DNA from: Chloroflexota bacterium
Lineage (GTDB): Bacteria > Chloroflexota > Chloroflexia > Chloroheliales > Chloroheliaceae
Reading direction: 5' to 3'
Length of the DNA: 64,000 nt
NCBI GenBank assembly: GCA_028287745.1
Contig: JAQBPB010000005.1
Location: 35,180 to 99,179, forward strand
A model generated the notes under the pieces. That model saw only the letters and a list, made by a program, of their open reading frames with translations. It did not search any database and was not told where the DNA came from. The translations under genes and the position numbers were made by a program. Positions within the stretch are counted from its first letter, which is position 1. Each line of letters opens with the position of its first letter. Below are positions 62,501-64,000 of the stretch, one piece after another.

Positions 62501-62902
62501 TAAAAGCTGGATTACCTCGGTGAATTTAGCAATTGCTTCGTTATAACGCTGCTGCCGGAGCAAGTTCTCGCCTCGCTCGCGCTGCTGCCGCATCAGTTCG
62601 CCGGTGGTCTGGGTTGGGGTATTCGGGCGGTCAGTCTGGGGCAGCCGCTCATCCCGGGTAGTTTTTTCCACAGGCAGGGATTGGTTAAGGGCGTTAGAAG
62701 CCTGGGAATTGTCCGTATCCTCATCAGCCACGGGCCAGGTTTGCAGCCAGGCCGGGGCCGGTAGACCGGACCAGGCGGTATCGTCAAGGTTCTCCGGGGA
62801 GTTGCGGGTATAAGAAAGGCTGTCCGGGGCAGACCCGGCCTCATTTTCACTCTCTTTATTCGACCTTTCCGTAATTGTGCCCTCAGTGCGAAGTAACAGC
62901 AA
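59504..62902 (-). CDS. protein of about 25 consecutive TPR repeats
   Basis: A 1132-residue soluble protein. The first about 100 residues are polar and disordered. From about residue 105 to 960 I count about 25 TPRs of 34 residues in unbroken sequence, with very regular copies such as WAYGSRAEAHLNLRNYPKAV and YDRALEDFELALELDPAYA. The last about 170 residues are helical, followed by a disordered end. No signal peptide or membrane helix is visible. A superhelix of this length should be a docking platform. The start is a TTG with no obvious ribosome binding site; a start nearer to residue 104 (MRQQRERG) is possible. Confidence 0.88.
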   Translation of the reverse strand: MLLLRTEGTITERSNKESENEAGSAPDSLSYTRNSPENLDDTAWSGLPAPAWLQTWPVADEDTDNSQASNALNQSLPVEKTTRDERLPQTDRPNTPTQTTGELMRQQRERGENLLRQQRYNEAIAKFTEVIQLLPGVIWSYSNRVYAYFALQEYAKAIGDLNEILRLQPDFAWAYAQRGEAYRSLGDFARALADLDKAVELDPAMGQPYFSRGSIYLQQKDYLKAQANLDQAIELLPDYAMACYTRGEAYRLRGEYRLALEDFDRYISREPTTWGHFSRGQTLYSLKEYQQALADFDQALKLDPGMVEVIIQRGKAFLKLGDYRQAARNFELAIKLRPGDAWAYTQLGEVKRLLKNFEEAIKDLDRAIELDPTMVWAYGSRAEAHLNLRNYPKAVTDYSKVIELDPGSTWGYIQRGDVYRLQGEFQLALDDYDRVIEQNPDNAWTYVLRNATLRQLHGYKLSIEDYDRAIELDPESAWAYARRARAHSQLNMHEQALQDYSRAIELDPSRILSYLERADLLRSLGDYAQAIRDYTVAIEAGANLAHAYAGRGEAFLQLHRNEQALVDFSRSLDEDPDNSWTLGRRGEVFRLLDQADQALLDFTEASELNPEDPWLFERRGRVYQSLQDYSQAIEAYNRALELDPVYFSVYANRAEAYRKLGQYQQAIEDYNRVLQQNPVQGFALHNRGKAWYMLKDYPAALEDFNEVIRLEPDATPAYLDRAETWRQLGDLTAAAADYTEVLRRKPDHLKAALGRAGVYRLLGEKAAAIEDLNRVIQQEPQKAEGFRARGELYLEARKFAQALEDFDRVIELEPYTASGYYLRGEACRQLKQYHEALEDFDRSIDLDPTEAAIYARRGTVYRQVKEYDRALEDFELALELDPAYAWAYGNRAEVYKSLKDFNQAVADYGQVLKLDTGARWVYERRGYAYLWLNQPEKALADFTAYRQADPENLQNNLMLCWLKILLDFKGNRAEIRRELVNLTRQGPKSYQANIASGILSGLGQTPVQSLAQLDDAVELQPEEPWAYFWWGLFAAKMGLEIPAQEAFKVSLKLNLPPVLLQTLEGLAGQSRFFQDFDRALLAPTSLEPPQMLPAGESSPEPFRGYPDGLNTPFKREGQAGNLSGKITRLESD

Positions 62903-63283
62903 TAAAATATTTTAATACATCTAATTTACCACATGTTTTATCTAAAGCAAACTAGAAATTTGACTACTAATAAATTTATAATCAAGAATAGTTGTTTATC
63001 TTGTATGTGCAAACAGCTATTAGTGACTATTTTCTGCTTATATTTTTATTACCTTCTTAGCAAAATTGTAATTTCTTGTAAGAGCTATGGCGGGTTATGT
63101 TCGATAACTTCAACTATCCAATCTTCTTTGCCGAGTTTTTCTTGCGTTTGGCCCGCTGCTGCCGTGGTGTTTTATGTTCGGGTTCATCAGGCATGTGCTT
63201 CTTCTTTCTGCTTAACTAAAAAGACCAGGGCAGAAGCTGCAACTTCTACCCTGCTATTAAAACCGGCTGGTCGTTAAGCGTGT
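62903..63283. other. 381-bp AT-rich gap
   Basis: No convincing gene. A plus-strand reading frame at 62933-63277 has no ribosome binding site, is rich in Cys, Ser and Tyr, and its AT-rich, low-quality composition does not look coding. The region holds the promoter of the 25-TPR gene and the terminator of the small regulator gene. Confidence 0.5.
63216..63253 (-). terminator. terminator of the ribbon-helix-helix gene
   Basis: Read on the minus strand, CAGGGTAGAAG pairs with CTTCTGCCCTG (one G-T wobble) around a short loop, followed by GTCTTTTTAGTT. Confidence 0.7.
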
Positions 63284-63526
63284 TCAGCCGGTCTTCTTTT
63301 CCCCTCGGCCTTGGCCCAGGAACCCAATTCCCTCCCGGCTTATCCTCGAATACTTCTGGCGGAACTTCCTTTTGAGTTTGTTCTCAGCATAGTAGCGAAG
63401 CGCCCGACGAATTAAATTACTATCATTCGTTTGATCTTCTTCAGCCATTTCTGCTAAGAAATCAGCCTCGTCCATTCTTACCCGCATGTTTATGAGCTTG
63501 CGGGCTAGCTTTTCCTCATGTGTCAA
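63284..63526 (-). CDS. ribbon-helix-helix (CopG/Arc-like) DNA-binding protein
   Basis: An 80-residue probable transcriptional repressor. The fold is readable in INMRVRMDEADFLAEMAEED (beta strand and first helix) and NDSNLIRRALRYYAENK (second helix). The basic C-terminal tail (KRKFRQKYSR) may contact DNA. TTG at 63526 with AAGGAAGG 7 bases ahead is the start. A 12-bp palindrome lies 32 bases upstream and may be its operator. It looks like the antitoxin half of a toxin-antitoxin pair, but no toxin gene adjoins it. Confidence 0.72.
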   Translation of the reverse strand: MTHEEKLARKLINMRVRMDEADFLAEMAEEDQTNDSNLIRRALRYYAENKLKRKFRQKYSRISREGIGFLGQGRGEKKTG

Positions 63527-63882
63527 TCATAGGCCTTCCTTTCTCCGTTGTGAACCATCTTTACATTTCATATTTGCCAATTGACAAGAAATGTAAAGAC
63601 ACATCAAATTACCGAGTACCCACTCGTAAAAAGCCGAAAGGCGACTGGACCACCACCAACATCACTACCACCGGTAATAGCAGTAGCAATAACAGTAACA
63701 GCAGTAACAGCCTCCAGGTGCAGCTTCGCCAGGCCCAGCAGGCGTTAGAAGCGGCAAAGACTGAGAATTACAACTCCGGGGTCGAGGCGGCCGCCCAGCT
63801 TATCGAGGGGAACGAGCAGTGGTTTGAGGGTGCAAGGGATCATATTCGGTTTGCGGAAGAGATTCGGGATTTGAAAGAATAG
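63520..63882 (+). CDS. hypothetical protein with Ser/Asn-rich linker
   Basis: A 120-residue product with uncertain start (GTG at 63520 without clear ribosome binding site, so the N-terminal 30 residues are doubtful). Residues about 45-65 are a Thr/Ser/Asn run (TTTNITTTGNSSSNNSNSS); the remainder (LQVQLRQAQQALEAAKTENY and FEGARDHIRFAEEI) is helical and acidic. No family is recognised. It is divergent from the regulator gene and shares its upstream palindrome, so it may be regulated by it. Confidence 0.45.
   Translation: MSIIGLPFSVVNHLYISYLPIDKKCKDTSNYRVPTRKKPKGDWTTTNITTTGNSSSNNSNSSNSLQVQLRQAQQALEAAKTENYNSGVEAAAQLIEGNEQWFEGARDHIRFAEEIRDLKE
63558..63599. promoter_or_regulatory. 12-bp perfect palindrome between divergent genes, probable operator
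   Basis: TCTTTACATTTC (63558-63569) and GAAATGTAAAGA (63588-63599) are perfect inverted repeats with an 18-base centre. A TTGACA box (63581-63586) on the plus strand and a TTGTCA box on the minus strand lie in the centre. The position, 32 bases before the ribbon-helix-helix gene, fits an autoregulatory operator. Confidence 0.6.
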
Positions 63883-64000
63883 ATTTATTTAAGAGCAAAA
63901 CTACTGTTATTCCTGCGAAACACCATCTTAATTATTAAACACTAAACTAAGTTCATTTTACACAACCAACCTGAAACCCCGATTACGTCTACCGGCGTTA
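63883..64000. other. downstream edge
   Basis: No gene or clear signal in the last 118 bases. Confidence 0.4.

Noticed and set aside
62933..63277. plus-strand reading frame in the AT-rich gap
   Set aside because: No ribosome binding site, unlikely composition, and it runs through the minus-strand terminator at 63216-63253.
63284..63526. toxin-antitoxin pair
   Set aside because: The ribbon-helix-helix protein could be an antitoxin, but no toxin-like gene adjoins it on its strand within the window.
1..64000. CRISPR array, tRNA, rRNA, insertion sequence or prophage
   Set aside because: No regular direct repeats with spacers, no tRNA-like clover-leaf sequences, no transposase or phage structural genes were seen.

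Overview
The window reads as a stretch of bacterial chromosome, most likely from a member of the Chloroflexota. This is inferred from the combination of genes, not from a marker gene: lipobox lipoproteins, a family 1 sugar ABC importer, a CdaA/CdaR pair, YsnF/DUF2382 stress proteins, KaiC-like ATPases, an F420-type luciferase-like oxidoreductase, an M29 aminopeptidase and many large polytopic glycosyltransferases. There is no rRNA, tRNA, CRISPR array, insertion sequence or recognisable prophage. Most genes are intact and closely packed, with convincing ribosome binding sites; GTG and TTG starts are common.

Layout. 0.1-9 kb: six co-directional genes, rbfA, an MTA phosphorylase, a DUF2085-like membrane protein, a bactofilin-like beta-helix protein, a 962-residue membrane-anchored coiled-coil protein and a 944-residue polytopic protein. 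9-25.5 kb: a galactoside utilisation locus. It has a soluble 1080-residue hybrid regulator (sugar-binding domain, GAF, histidine kinase, receiver, AraC-type DNA-binding domain), an orphan receiver with Glu at the phosphorylation site, a sugar-binding lipoprotein, two permeases, GH36 alpha-galactosidase, GH42 beta-galactosidase, two tandem PhyH-like dioxygenases, an esterase and a GH43/GH32-like beta-propeller protein. No ABC ATPase lies in this locus; a MalK/MsmK-type ATPase with its own promoter and a long leader lies alone at 51.7 kb and may serve it. 25.8-29 kb: a frameshifted NHL-repeat gene, an F420-type oxidoreductase and an M29 aminopeptidase. 29-35 kb: a KaiC-like dual ATPase with a response regulator, a small membrane protein, a cupin, an EamA transporter, two small proteins of unknown function and a family 2 glycosyltransferase.

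35-43 kb: a 1086-residue TPR protein, then cdaA-cdaR-glycosyltransferase joined by 4-nt start/stop overlaps. 43-49 kb: two DUF2382 stress proteins, a secreted helical protein, an M14 carboxypeptidase and an Ig-like membrane protein, with clear terminators. 49-53.7 kb: a divergent YidC-like protein, a YkuE-type phosphoesterase, the ABC ATPase and a lipoprotein with a possible nuclease-fold domain. 53.8-63 kb, mainly minus strand: a GT2 enzyme, two GT39-like membrane glycosyltransferases, a small membrane protein and a protein with about 25 TPRs. 63.3-64 kb: a ribbon-helix-helix regulator with a 12-bp palindrome upstream, and a low-complexity hypothetical gene.

The window shows no clear-cut new defence or mobile system. 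The best candidates for novelty are the cytosolic sugar-sensing kinase/AraC hybrid with its pseudo-receiver and the dioxygenase-containing galactoside locus, followed by the bactofilin/coiled-coil/membrane module and the YidC paralogue that lacks the groove arginine.
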